In this document: piece after piece, positions 5,935-12,551 of the stretch
Numbering within the stretch: the first letter of the stretch is position 1
Layout of the letters: every line of letters starts with the position of its first letter
Assembly: GCA_003510525.1 (NCBI GenBank)
Contig: DOMD01000076.1
Coordinates: forward strand, 378-12,928
Direction of reading: 5' to 3'
Length of the DNA: 12,551 bases
Source: Candidatus Omnitrophota bacterium
GTDB lineage: Bacteria; Omnitrophota; Gorgyraeia; Gygaellales; UBA12090
Position numbers and translations under genes: made by a program
Notes under the pieces: generated by a model
The model's database searches: none
Seen by the model: the letters and a program-made list of their open reading frames with translations, nothing else
What the model was told of the DNA's origin: nothing

Positions 5935-6782
5935 TTTTCCTCCTGAACTTCTTTCTTAGGTAGGCTGATGGTGAAAGTAGTCCCTTTTCCCTGGGTGCTT
6001 TCCGCCTTGATCTGCCCCTTATGGCTTTTTATAATATTATAGCTTACTGATAGTCCCAGCCCGGTGCCGGTTTTTTTGGTGGAGAAAAAGGGGTCAAAAA
6101 TTTTCGTCAGGACTTCAGGGGCGATCCCGGGGCCGGTATCGGAAACCTTAACATACATATTAGTGGCGTCTTCGCTGGTAGATAAGGTAACGGTGCCCTT
6201 TTCCGGAATTGCCTGCGAGGCGTTGATTAACAGGTTTAAAAATACTTGGGATAATTGGGTGGAGTCGGCAAGAATTTGGGTTTTGGCCTGATAATCCTTG
6301 ACTACGGCGATTTTGAATTTTATCTCATTCCAGACAATTGAAAGGGTGGATTCCAGGATTTGGTTTATATCCACCAGGTTGACCGCGGATTCGCTTTGCT
6401 TGGAAAACGTCCGGAGGTCAGAAACTATTTTTTTAATGCGCAGGGCCCCTTCCAAAGATTCCGCGGAGATAGCGCTTAGGTCCTCCAGGATAGTCTTGTT
6501 TTTGGGGTTATCCGTGGGGACTATTTTGGCCAAAGAGCGAGCGTAATCTTTGAGGCTTTCCAGATTGCTGATCAGAAAGCCCAGGGGATTATTTACCTCG
6601 TGGGCGATTCCCGCGGCCAGCACCCCGACAGAGGCCATTTTTTCCATATGCACTAATTGGAGCTCAACGTCTTGGACAATCTTTACATTTTCGTCTATCT
6701 TTTTCTGGTAGCGTTTGTTCAGATAATAGCCGTAAGCGGCAAAGACAGCGGTAAAAATAATTAGACAACCCGCGATGAGCAT
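5931..6782 (-). CDS. Membrane-anchored sensor histidine kinase without a sensor domain
   Basis: This 283-residue kinase has one N-terminal membrane segment (about 3-21), a short coiled linker, a HisKA dimerisation domain with phospho-accepting His61 in AAGIAHEVNNPLGF, and an HATPase_c domain: N box NLLINASQAI with Asn187, G1 box DTGPGI at 215-220, F box FDPFF and G2 box GTGLGL at 239-244. All catalytic boxes look intact. No periplasmic, PAS or GAF domain fits before the HisKA domain, so input probably comes from a partner protein. The HEVNNPL type resembles kinases that work with NtrC-like or stand-alone receivers. The ATG at 6780-6782 is 3 nt after the gspF stop. The likely phosphorylation target is the REC protein two genes downstream. 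Confidence 0.93.
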   Translation of the reverse strand: MLIAGCLIIFTAVFAAYGYYLNKRYQKKIDENVKIVQDVELQLVHMEKMASVGVLAAGIAHEVNNPLGFLISNLESLKDYARSLAKIVPTDNPKNKTILEDLSAISAESLEGALRIKKIVSDLRTFSKQSESAVNLVDINQILESTLSIVWNEIKFKIAVVKDYQAKTQILADSTQLSQVFLNLLINASQAIPEKGTVTLSTSEDATNMYVKVSDTGPGIAPEVLTKIFDPFFSTKKTGTGLGLSVSYNIIKSHKGQIKAESTQGKGTTFTISLPKKEVQEEK

Positions 6783-6785
6783 TCT

Positions 6786-8009
6786 TTAGCCGCTCCCTTT
6801 AACTACCTGAATCATGCTCCACAGCGGCAGGAATATCGCCAGGCACATTCCCATAACCACCACACCTAAAACAGCGGTCATCACCGGCTCAATCATAGTA
6901 GTGAGATTGCGCACCATTGACCGGACATCGGATTCAAAAAACTGGCATAAAGAATCAAGCATTAAGGATAGCGAACCGCTTTTTTCACCCACCGAAATCA
7001 TATAACCGACCAGGCGGGGGAAAAACTTGCTGTTTAAAACCGCGCCCGATATTCCTTTACCGTCGGAAACATCGTGTTTAATTTTTTCTATCTCTTTAGA
7101 GAGGACTACATTACCGATAGTCAGGGCCACGATATCCATAGTTTTAAGCACCGGCAATCCCGCCTGGTAGAGGACGCTTAACATTGAGGCAAAGCGCAGC
7201 ATAGTGATTTTGGTATAAATCTTACCAATAATAAGCATTTTAAATTTTTGGCCGTCCCACCAGAACCTCCCTTTTTTGGTATTGATGAATTTCTTAAAAC
7301 CAAAGGCTCCGGCGGCTATGGAGGGGAAGGTGATATACCAGTAATTCTTCAAGGCGTATCCGGCGATAATCATAATCTGGGTAGGCAGAGGGAGAGCCAC
7401 CTTGGCATCGCTGTAGATTTTAGCAAACTGTGGTATGACAAATACAGAGAGAACTATGATCGCGATTACCATTGCTATTACTACCATAATAGGGTAGCGG
7501 AAGGCGGCCGAGATGTTGTTTTTGGTCTCCGCGTCATCTTCAAGCATATTAGAAAGCCTAAAAAGCACGCTTTCCAGGACCCCCGCGCTTTCTCCGGCAA
7601 CTACGGTGTTGACATAAAGGTCGGAGAAGACATTGGGGTGTTTGGCCATGGCCTGGGAAAGGCTTAAACCTCCGCCGATGTCGTGAACTAATTGATTTAA
7701 GGCCTTTTTTAGAGGGAGGTCTTCGGTCTGTTCGGCCAGGGCTCCCAGGCCCTCCATTATGGGTATGGCTGCTTTGATGATGGTGGCAAACTGGCGGGTG
7801 AAAATAACTAAAGCCTGGGGGTTTACTTTGGCGCTGGATTTAAATATACCGCCTGAAGAAAGAGCCTTTTCATTTTTTAGGCTGATGGTTATAGGCATAT
7901 AGCCTAACTTTGCCAGTTGGGTGGTTACTTCAATTTCTCCGCTGGCCTGAAGCTCGCCTTTGATTAGCTTGCTTTTGGAATCTGTGGCTTTATAGGTGTA
8001 GGTGGGCAT
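6786..8009 (-). CDS. gspF: Type IV pilus / type II secretion inner-membrane platform protein (GspF/PilC family)
   Basis: This 407-residue protein is the polytopic platform that connects the cytoplasmic assembly ATPase to pilin or pseudopilin polymerisation. It starts with the family's MPTYTYKATDSKSKLIKGEL segment. Two repeated GspF domains follow, about 68-190 with GESAG at 139-143 and about 270-395 with GEKSG at 341-345. Three membrane segments lie near 173-192, 212-237 and 375-397. Length and architecture are normal. The ATG at 8007-8009 has no Shine-Dalgarno in its AT-rich 26-nt leader, which begins right after a 28-nt palindrome. The partner ATPase gene is two genes upstream, separated by the ExeA-like gene. 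PilC and GspF cannot be told apart from sequence alone. Confidence 0.95.
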   Translation of the reverse strand: MPTYTYKATDSKSKLIKGELQASGEIEVTTQLAKLGYMPITISLKNEKALSSGGIFKSSAKVNPQALVIFTRQFATIIKAAIPIMEGLGALAEQTEDLPLKKALNQLVHDIGGGLSLSQAMAKHPNVFSDLYVNTVVAGESAGVLESVLFRLSNMLEDDAETKNNISAAFRYPIMVVIAMVIAIIVLSVFVIPQFAKIYSDAKVALPLPTQIMIIAGYALKNYWYITFPSIAAGAFGFKKFINTKKGRFWWDGQKFKMLIIGKIYTKITMLRFASMLSVLYQAGLPVLKTMDIVALTIGNVVLSKEIEKIKHDVSDGKGISGAVLNSKFFPRLVGYMISVGEKSGSLSLMLDSLCQFFESDVRSMVRNLTTMIEPVMTAVLGVVVMGMCLAIFLPLWSMIQVVKGSG

Positions 8010-8035
8010 TTTATTTATTATTATGCCAAATCATA

Positions 8036-8063
8036 GTAGGGGCAGGTTCGAACCCGCCCCTAC
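8036..8063. repeat. 28-nt near-perfect palindrome between exeA-like gene and gspF
   Basis: GTAGGGGC (8036-8043) and GCCCCTAC (8056-8063) flank the self-complementary GGTTCGAACC (8045-8054); only the 8044/8055 pair mismatches. The TAG stop of the upstream ATPase gene (8060-8062) lies inside it. A GC-rich hairpin of this strength could stabilise or attenuate the transcript. No T run follows on either strand. It resembles dispersed intergenic palindromes seen in many bacterial genomes (from memory, not checked). Confidence 0.8.
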
Positions 8064-8890
8064 GTTAAATTAAAATCCTTGATTACTGAGTTTACCAGCT
8101 CGGCGTTGATTTTATCCGCTTTTTGGGCAAAGCCGGTCATCAGGGTTAAATCGCAGACCGTGTTTATCCTGCGGGGGATGCCGCCGGAGTATCTAAAAAC
8201 CGCGTTCAGGCCCTGCTGGTCAAAAATGGCGGGACTTGATTCCTGCCTGCCGGCTGTTTTTACGCGGTGAGAGATATATTTTCCGGTATCATCTTCGCTA
8301 AACGCCCCCAAATAACAGCGGATAGCCACCCTCTGGTCAAAGGGTTTGTTGCCCTCAACCTTGTCTTTGAGCTCCGGCTGGCCTAAAATCAATAAGGTTA
8401 AAAGAAACCGGTCTTCGGTCTGGAAATTCAAGATTAAACGTAACTGTTCAAAAAGCTTAATGTCTTCAATAGTGTGGGCCTCGTCAACAATTACTACATT
8501 TTCTTTGCCCTCCCGGGCATTATCTAAGAGTATTCCCTGGAGTTTTTCCAGTAAAGGGTCGGTTAAGAGCTCAGTTTTTTTATCCGGAAGCCCTTGAGGG
8601 CTCAAGCCGCGCACCATTGCCCGTAATAATTCTACCGGTTCGGAATAAGAAGGGCTGGTGATAAAGGCCGCGCGCACCTTGTCCTTGCCCAGGTCATTTA
8701 AGAGGGTTTTTCCTAAAAGGGTCTTACCGCAGCCAAATACTCCGGTTAACATAGCGCAGCCCAGGCCCTGGGTAACGCAATAGCTAAGTTTCATCAGGGC
8801 ATCTTCGTGCTGGGCCGAGAGATAAATAAACCGCGGGTCAGGAGTATTTTGAAAGGGTTTTTCTTTTAACTGCCAGTATGCTTCGTACAT
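8060..8890 (-). CDS. ExeA/GspA-like AAA ATPase of secretion or pilus systems
   Basis: This 276-residue P-loop ATPase belongs to the ExeA/GspA/MshM family. It opens with MYEAYWQLKEKPFQNTPDP, the family hallmark, then Walker A GVFGCGKT at 50-57, Walker B VVIVDEAH at 132-139, a sensor motif LLILGQPEL at 166-174 and the GGIPRRIN motif at 236-243. ExeA itself is longer, with a membrane segment and a peptidoglycan-binding periplasmic domain that help secretin assembly; this protein stops after the ATPase part, like short MshM-type members. It is flanked by repeat-rich gaps on both sides. The ATG at 8888-8890 has no Shine-Dalgarno, but a perfect TATAAT lies 5 nt upstream. An alternative role is a TniB-like transposition ATPase, but the context favours pilus/secretion. 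Confidence 0.88.
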   Translation of the reverse strand: MYEAYWQLKEKPFQNTPDPRFIYLSAQHEDALMKLSYCVTQGLGCAMLTGVFGCGKTLLGKTLLNDLGKDKVRAAFITSPSYSEPVELLRAMVRGLSPQGLPDKKTELLTDPLLEKLQGILLDNAREGKENVVIVDEAHTIEDIKLFEQLRLILNFQTEDRFLLTLLILGQPELKDKVEGNKPFDQRVAIRCYLGAFSEDDTGKYISHRVKTAGRQESSPAIFDQQGLNAVFRYSGGIPRRINTVCDLTLMTGFAQKADKINAELVNSVIKDFNLT

Positions 8891-8895
8891 CGAAA

Positions 8896-8901
8896 ATTAT
8901 A
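8896..8901 (-). promoter_or_regulatory. Perfect TATAAT just before the ExeA-like start codon
   Basis: On the minus strand TATAAT ends 5 nt before the ATG. If it is a -10 element, transcription would start at or next to the ATG and give a leaderless mRNA, which would explain the missing ribosome binding site. The -35 position has only a weak TTAGAA. Confidence 0.35.
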
Positions 8902-8908
8902 ACAAGCC

Positions 8909-9040
8909 AATGCCAAATTTCTAATGCCGAATGCCAAACGAATGACTAATTTCTTAATGCCTAATGTCTAAAAAATTACATTTGATTATTTAGGCATTAT
9001 GAATTCGTTCGTCATTCGGATTTCGTCATTCGACATTCAA
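8909..9040. repeat. Imperfect long inverted repeat filling the gap before the ExeA-like gene
   Basis: The left arm has AATGCC at 8909, 8923, 8930 and 8956, and CGAATGAC at 8939-8946. The right arm carries the complements: GGCATT at 8993-8998, and GTCATTCG at 9011-9018 and 9025-9032. The core TAATGCCTAA (8955-8964) pairs perfectly with TTAGGCATTA (8990-8999) around a 25-nt loop. It has no open reading frame and looks like a non-coding palindromic or MITE-like element. The 166-nt gap holds no gene that I can see. Confidence 0.7.
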
Positions 9041-9056
9041 CTATGTTCTTGTCCAT

Positions 9057-10874
9057 CTATTTCTTCCGGCTCAGCCAGCTGGCTACCCTTTTTTGGTAGT
9101 CTTCAAAATCCGAAGTCTTGACATCTATTTTAGCCGGGGCGATTTTTATCTCAGGCATCCCGGTTTTAACAAAAGGCTCTACCTTGGCTACAGTGGCGGC
9201 CTTCAAGTCCACCTGGCCTTCGCACACCCGGGATATCTCCTCAATAGAGGTGAGGCCGTTTATGGCCTTGGTGATGCCGTCCTCACCCAGAGTGCGCATA
9301 CCCTTTTCCTGGGCCTTTTTGCGCAGGGCTACGGTTGAATCCTGGGAAATAATCATTTCCCTTAATTCGTCGTCAATTACCATCAGTTCAAATATCCCTG
9401 AGCGGCCCCAGTATCCGGTGCCTTTACAGTAATCACAGCCTTTGCCGCGGTATAAAAGGGTGTCCGGTTTATCTTTGAGTCCCCATTTTTCCAAGACAGT
9501 CTTTGAGGGGGAATAGGATTCTTTACAGCGCGGACAGATAGTCCTGATTAGGCGCTGGGCCATTACCCCGATCATGCTGGCGGAAATCAGAAACGGTTCA
9601 ACCCCCATATTGATCAGGCGGGTAACCGCCGAAGGGGCATCGTTGGTATGCAGGGTAGAGAAAACCAGATGCCCGGTTAAGGCGGCCTGGATGGAAATTT
9701 GGGCGGTTTCAGCGTCGCGAATTTCACCCACCATTATTACGTCCGGATCCTGCCTGAGGATGGCCCGGAGGCCGTTGGCAAAAGTGATTCCGGAGCGCTG
9801 GTTTACCTGTATCTGGCGGATAAGCCCCAGGCGGTATTCCACCGGGTCTTCAATAGTGATAATATTGCGGTCAACCGTGTTTATTCTCATCAGCGCGGAA
9901 TAAAGGGTAGTGGTTTTTCCGTTACCGGTGGGGCCGGTGGAAAGGATTATCCCGTAAGGCTTAGCGAGCAGGTTTTCGTATCTTTTCAGCTCTTCATAGG
10001 TAGTGAAGCCTAACTTTTCCAAGCCGATCATTACTGATGAGGTGTCTAAGATACGCATAACCATATTCTCCCCGTAAATGGTCGGCACCGTGGAAACGCG
10101 GAAGTCAATTATCTTGTCATCAACCTTGGCCTGGAAATGCCCGTCCTGGGGAACCCGGCTTTCGGCGATATCCATCCCGGATAAAACCTTGATTCGGGAA
10201 ATCATGGCCATTTCCCATTCTTTGGGCGGGGTGGGTATTTCGTGGAGTATGCCGTCTATGCGGAATCTGATTCGGGTGATATCCTCCTCAGGTTCGATAT
10301 GGATATCCGAGGCATGGTCCCGGACTGCCTGGGCCAGGACAACATCTACCAGTTTAACAATTGAGGAGCCGCTGGAGACGGCCTCCATTAATTGGGCCTC
10401 GCTGGCTCCTTGAGTCAGGCCGGCCAGCATATCCGCTATCGCCGAGCGTTCGGCGTTTATTTTGTTTAAGACGTTTTTTATCTCTTCGGAGCTAGAAAGA
10501 TAAATATCTAAAGGCATGCCGGTGTGCATTTGGATTTGATCAATGGAATAGAGATCGCTGGGCTCGGTCATGGCGATCTGCAGGGTGCCGTTTTCGATTT
10601 TTACCGGGACCGCCTGGGTTTGCTGAGAAAGCGCGGGAGGCATAATTTTTAAAAGTTCTTCGCCGGGCATAAAGTTGTCCAGATTTATATAGTTAAAACC
10701 TTTACTTTTGGCAATAGTTTCATAAAGGGAAGTCCTGGAGAGCAGGCGGCTGGAGATAAGAATGTTTTCCAGCGGCCTTTTCAACTTTTTGGTTTCTTCT
10801 ATCGCCCGCTGAAGTTCTTCCTGTTTTATCAGGTTTGAATTTAGGAGAAGATTTTGCAGTTCTTCGTCAGTCAT
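9057..10874 (-). CDS. gspE: Type IV pilus / type II secretion assembly ATPase (GspE/PilB family)
   Basis: This 605-residue protein is the hexameric cytoplasmic motor that drives pilus or pseudopilus assembly through the GspF platform. Residues about 1-140 are an MshEN-type N-terminal domain. The N2 domain spans about 165-290. The ATPase core follows: Walker A GPTGNGKT at 314-321, Asp box TIEDPVEY at 340-347, Walker B region RQDPDVIMVGEIRD at 374-387 and His box GHLVFSTLHTNDA at 401-413. A zinc tetracysteine is formed by Cys447, Cys450, Cys480 and Cys483. A tail of about 50 residues follows the usual family end near residue 553. The ATG at 10872-10874 overlaps the TPR gene by 8 nt. It is an assembly type (PilB/GspE), not a retraction (PilT) type, because of the N-terminal domain and the cysteines. 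Confidence 0.96.
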   Translation of the reverse strand: MTDEELQNLLLNSNLIKQEELQRAIEETKKLKRPLENILISSRLLSRTSLYETIAKSKGFNYINLDNFMPGEELLKIMPPALSQQTQAVPVKIENGTLQIAMTEPSDLYSIDQIQMHTGMPLDIYLSSSEEIKNVLNKINAERSAIADMLAGLTQGASEAQLMEAVSSGSSIVKLVDVVLAQAVRDHASDIHIEPEEDITRIRFRIDGILHEIPTPPKEWEMAMISRIKVLSGMDIAESRVPQDGHFQAKVDDKIIDFRVSTVPTIYGENMVMRILDTSSVMIGLEKLGFTTYEELKRYENLLAKPYGIILSTGPTGNGKTTTLYSALMRINTVDRNIITIEDPVEYRLGLIRQIQVNQRSGITFANGLRAILRQDPDVIMVGEIRDAETAQISIQAALTGHLVFSTLHTNDAPSAVTRLINMGVEPFLISASMIGVMAQRLIRTICPRCKESYSPSKTVLEKWGLKDKPDTLLYRGKGCDYCKGTGYWGRSGIFELMVIDDELREMIISQDSTVALRKKAQEKGMRTLGEDGITKAINGLTSIEEISRVCEGQVDLKAATVAKVEPFVKTGMPEIKIAPAKIDVKTSDFEDYQKRVASWLSRKK

Positions 10875-11505
10875 GGGGTTTTGATTCTTTAAGCTCTTTT
10901 TTAATTTGATTCATCCAGGATTTTATTTCTCTCGTATCGTCGGCTTTGGACGAGAGCCTTAGATAGCGGGAGTAATACTCAAGGGCTTGCCTTTTGTCGT
11001 TAAGATAACTTTCATAAAGGACTGCCAGGTTATAATAGGCGTTTTTGTCTTTAGGGTTTAAGCTGAGGGCTTTTTTGAGAGAGCCGGCCGCGTCCGCGTA
11101 TTGATTATTTTTTAGATACACGACCGCCAGGTTATAATAAAGGTCGGAATCCTTAGGATTCTTTTTCACCGCTTCAAGATAGTAGGTTGTATTTTCCGGA
11201 GGATCTAGTATTTGCTCAGGCTCAAAGTGTTTTTCTTTGGTTCTTTCCCGGGTTTTACCGGCAACGGTTTCATGGTTGGCATTGAGCGTGGATGAGCTTT
11301 TTAAAATTTCCTGGGCTTTTTTGAATTCCTCATCAGCGGCCGAATAGTTGCCTTCCTGCATAAGTTTTTTACCCGCGGCGAAATACTCCCTGGCCTCCTG
11401 GGTCGCGGCCTCCTGGGCGTATACATAGGTAGCGGCGGCATTTATGCCGCTATTTATAGAAAACAGAAGAAAAGATAGAATTGCTATTTTTAATGTTTGG
11501 TTCAT
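10867..11505 (-). CDS. Exported TPR-repeat protein
   Basis: This 212-residue protein has an N-terminal signal peptide: Lys6, a hydrophobic stretch 7-27 and a likely cleavage after VYA at residue 30. An uncleaved anchor is also possible. Tetratricopeptide repeats are visible at about 39-69, 120-150 and 154-186; the last two contain the clear YYNLAVVY and YYNLAVLY helices followed by NPKD turns. TPR proteins act as assembly scaffolds, and here a pilotin- or PilF-like role in pilus or secretin assembly is possible but not shown. The ATG at 11503-11505 overlaps the previous stop as ATGA, and the 3' end overlaps gspE by 8 nt, so the three genes are probably co-translated. No lipobox cysteine is present, which argues against a classic PilF lipoprotein. 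Confidence 0.85.
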   Translation of the reverse strand: MNQTLKIAILSFLLFSINSGINAAATYVYAQEAATQEAREYFAAGKKLMQEGNYSAADEEFKKAQEILKSSSTLNANHETVAGKTRERTKEKHFEPEQILDPPENTTYYLEAVKKNPKDSDLYYNLAVVYLKNNQYADAAGSLKKALSLNPKDKNAYYNLAVLYESYLNDKRQALEYYSRYLRLSSKADDTREIKSWMNQIKKELKESKPHD

Positions 11506-12551
11506 TTTTTTTCTGTGTCTGCGATTGTCCCGGCGGATTCGCTATCCAAAAGAAGGTCGGCTTCCGCGTTTTCTGAGGAGTCTTGAGATTGATAAAGCTC
11601 TACTTTTACCGTTTTGCCTTCATCCTCCTGCTCTTGCGGCAAGTCCGCAGAAGTCTCTCCGGCGCGGATGTTATTAAGGATATTGGTAATCTGGGAGGCC
11701 TGGCTTTCAAATTCTTTTAGTTTGACCCTGGTCTGGGTAAGCTGGATTTTTAATTCCTCCCTTTCTAATTGGGCGGCGACATTTTGCTCCCTGAGGGCCG
11801 CGGATTCTTTTTCTATTTCCTGGTATTTGGAGCGGATATCTTTTAAGCCGGATTGGGTTTCGGTTAATTTTTCGCTTAATACCAGTATTCTGTCCGCGCG
11901 TTTACCCAATGCCAGGGTATTCTGTTTAATGGTTTCATCGGCCTTAGCGTACTCATTTTTTAAATCAGCATAGTTTTTAGACAGTTCTTCAGAGCGAACC
12001 TGTAGTTGTTTTAATTGTTCCTGGAGCATCACGGCGTTTTGTCCCGCGGCTTTGGCTTCCTCAATTTCTTTGGTAAGTCTAAGCTTTTCTTCTTTAAGGG
12101 CCTCTAATTGATTTTTAAGAGGGGGGAGTTCATTCTCCAGAGTTTGATTTTTCTGGGTGAGGCCCAGGATGGCGTCTTCCAGTTGTTTAGCCCTCTGGAG
12201 CGTCTCCCGATTTTGTTTTATTTCGGTTTCTTTTTCCTGGACTGCTTGAGAAAGGCTGCCGCGGGCATCACGCAGCTGTTCTCCCAATGTATCAAGCTTT
12301 ACGGTAAGAGAAAAATTGGTTTCTTTAAGCTGTGAGCCGGCCTTTTCCAGAACAGTCTTTTCCAGCTTCGCCCTTTTAAGCTCTTCAGATAGATTGTTCA
12401 GGTTTTTGGCCAAAAACTGCTTTTGAGTTAACTCATTTTTAAGTTGAGCGATTTCTTTCTGTTGTTTTTCGGAGGCCCGGGTTAAATCCTGGGTTTTGGC
12501 TCTATAGGAAGTGTTTTCTTTGAGGATATCCGGTATTTTTGTCTCAATAGA
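11502..12551 (-). CDS. Long coiled-coil protein, N-terminus beyond the right edge
   Basis: At least 349 codons are open from the window edge to the TGA at 11502-11504. A TTG at 12411-12413 could act as a start, but the same frame continues upstream without a stop to base 12551 with equally coiled-coil-rich sequence, so the gene is partial. Almost the whole visible protein is Glu/Lys/Leu/Gln-rich heptad sequence, with long runs that lack Pro or Gly. The acidic tail of about 55 residues is Asp/Glu/Ser-rich and probably unstructured. No catalytic motif is visible. It is translationally coupled to the TPR gene, so it may be a structural or tethering component of the same envelope machine. I cannot assign it to a named family. 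Confidence 0.85.
   Translation of the reverse strand, partial: SIETKIPDILKENTSYRAKTQDLTRASEKQQKEIAQLKNELTQKQFLAKNLNNLSEELKRAKLEKTVLEKAGSQLKETNFSLTVKLDTLGEQLRDARGSLSQAVQEKETEIKQNRETLQRAKQLEDAILGLTQKNQTLENELPPLKNQLEALKEEKLRLTKEIEEAKAAGQNAVMLQEQLKQLQVRSEELSKNYADLKNEYAKADETIKQNTLALGKRADRILVLSEKLTETQSGLKDIRSKYQEIEKESAALREQNVAAQLEREELKIQLTQTRVKLKEFESQASQITNILNNIRAGETSADLPQEQEDEGKTVKVELYQSQDSSENAEADLLLDSESAGTIADTEKK

Noticed and set aside
7248..7667. 139-codon plus-strand reading frame antisense to gspF
   Set aside because: It lies entirely inside gspF, its translation shows no recognisable domain, and the opposite frame is a clear conserved gene.
8045..8054. GGTTCGAACC resembles a tRNA T-arm
   Set aside because: It is the centre of a symmetrical palindrome. 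No acceptor, D or anticodon arm is present around it, and it overlaps a coding end.
8060..8890. TniB-type transposition ATPase
   Set aside because: The N-terminal YEAYWQLKEKPFQNTPDP and GGIPRRIN motifs fit ExeA/MshM, the neighbours are pilus/secretion genes, and no transposase is present.
8909..9040. CRISPR-like array
   Set aside because: The repeated words are short, irregularly spaced and in both orientations. There are no uniform spacers and no cas gene.
12411..12413. TTG as the start of the coiled-coil gene
   Set aside because: The reading frame stays open to the window edge with the same coiled-coil composition, and no ribosome binding site precedes the TTG.

Overview
The window reads as a chromosomal segment from an uncultured-type, moderate-GC bacterium. 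Every gene lies on the minus strand. The left third is a replication-origin block: the N-terminal part of gyrB, a DUF721/DciA gene, dnaN and dnaA. The remaining two thirds is a type IV pilus / type II secretion assembly cluster (GspE/PilB ATPase, GspF/PilC platform, ExeA-like AAA ATPase) with built-in two-component and c-di-GMP sensing genes. The gene order dnaA-dnaN-dciA-gyrB without recF, the dense MshEN/PilZ gene set, and the intergenic repeat style (CGAATGAC/GTCATTCG arrays, a GTAGGGGC palindrome, TTAAGAA tandem repeats) remind me of Candidatus Omnitrophota or a related phylum. That assignment is low-confidence inference.

Layout in transcription order, right to left. First comes a long coiled-coil protein that is open at the right edge, then a secreted TPR protein, then the GspE/PilB ATPase; these three overlap by 4 and 8 nt. 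A 166-nt gap follows, filled by an imperfect inverted repeat. Next is the ExeA-like ATPase, whose stop codon lies in a near-perfect 28-nt palindrome. GspF/PilC, a sensorless histidine kinase, a stand-alone PilZ protein, a REC protein and an MshEN-PilZ fusion follow, packed with 3 nt, -4 nt, -14 nt and 1 nt between them. A hairpin at the end of the fusion gene may terminate this run. A 258-nt region with DnaA-box-like nonamers precedes dnaA. The 218-nt AT-rich dnaA-dnaN gap holds a TAG-triplet run and short direct repeats. dnaN, dciA and gyrB complete the block.

How they work together: DnaA, the beta clamp, the DciA helicase loader and gyrase serve replication initiation and elongation. Plus-strand GC skew changes from C excess on the left to G excess on the right across dnaA, although all genes point the same way. 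This supports an origin inside the window, probably the dnaA-dnaN gap or the dnaA upstream region. If so, the pilus/secretion cluster is transcribed head-on to replication right beside the origin. The cluster itself looks like a pilus or secretion motor core whose activity is set by phosphorelay (kinase plus REC) and probably by c-di-GMP (two PilZ proteins with intact RxxxR and DxSxxG motifs). No pilin, prepilin peptidase, secretin or diguanylate cyclase is present here.
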